Source of the DNA: Deltaproteobacteria bacterium
GTDB lineage: Bacteria > Desulfobacterota_C > Deferrisomatia > Deferrisomatales > JACRMM01
NCBI GenBank assembly: GCA_016218905.1
Contig: JACRCS010000750.1
Span: 1 to 5,652 of the forward strand
Reading direction: 5' to 3'
Length of the DNA stretch: 5,652 nt
The translations under genes and the position numbers were made by a program. Positions 5,613 through 5,652 of this stretch are shown here, piece by piece. Below the pieces are notes generated by a model. The model did no database searches. It was not told the origin of the DNA and saw only the letters and a program-made list of their open reading frames with translations. Each line of letters begins with the position of its first letter. Positions within the stretch are counted from its first letter, which is position 1.

Positions 5613-5652
5613 GCCCGGAGCAGGGCCGCTGGTGTCCCGTTTGGGTAGTCCT

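Noticed and set aside
5613..5652. Terminator after the aminotransferase
   Set aside because: The 40 remaining bases show no stem followed by a T-tract; any terminator lies beyond the window.

Overview
The window is GC-rich bacterial chromosome with four protein genes and compact, repeat-laden spacers. The pairing of a kinase-less PASTA protein with rpe, the high GC content and the intergenic heptad and palindromic repeats suggest an Acidobacteriota-like or similar environmental lineage. That placement is an inference from gene order and family resemblance, not from a marker gene.

Layout. 1-244 is a spacer holding an 80-bp cloverleaf-like palindrome (28-107), a short run of degenerate 7-bp repeats (173-207), a 9-bp hairpin and a strong ribosome binding site. 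245-1746 is a translationally coupled pair on the + strand: a membrane-anchored protein with three PASTA domains, then ribulose-phosphate 3-epimerase (rpe), which starts at a TTG overlapping the previous stop. 1747-2048 separates two convergent genes and is filled by an 11-unit heptamer array abutting the rpe stop and by a second, unrelated palindromic element with twin hairpins (1893-1981). 2049-3821 (- strand) encodes an amidohydrolase of the adenine deaminase superfamily (COG1001), closest by eye to the YerA-like branch that lacks some canonical adenine deaminase residues. 3822-4235 is a divergent regulatory region. 4236-5612 (+ strand) encodes a PLP-dependent class I/II aminotransferase. 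The last 40 bases show nothing recognisable.

The most interesting part is the 5' leader of the aminotransferase. It has a promoter-like sequence, a well-placed Shine-Dalgarno, a 38-codon ORF containing seven consecutive alanine codons, and a perfect 12-bp hairpin with a T-rich tail placed 95 bp before the structural gene. An 8-bp alternative stem would destroy that terminator. This is the architecture of a transcription attenuator, either ribosome-mediated or riboswitch-like, controlling an aminotransferase. I do not recognise it as a described element.

The PASTA/rpe pair probably reflects the old neighbourhood of PrkC-type kinases and rpe. The amidohydrolase and aminotransferase are divergently transcribed from the same spacer, but the sequence gives no firm reason to place them in one pathway.
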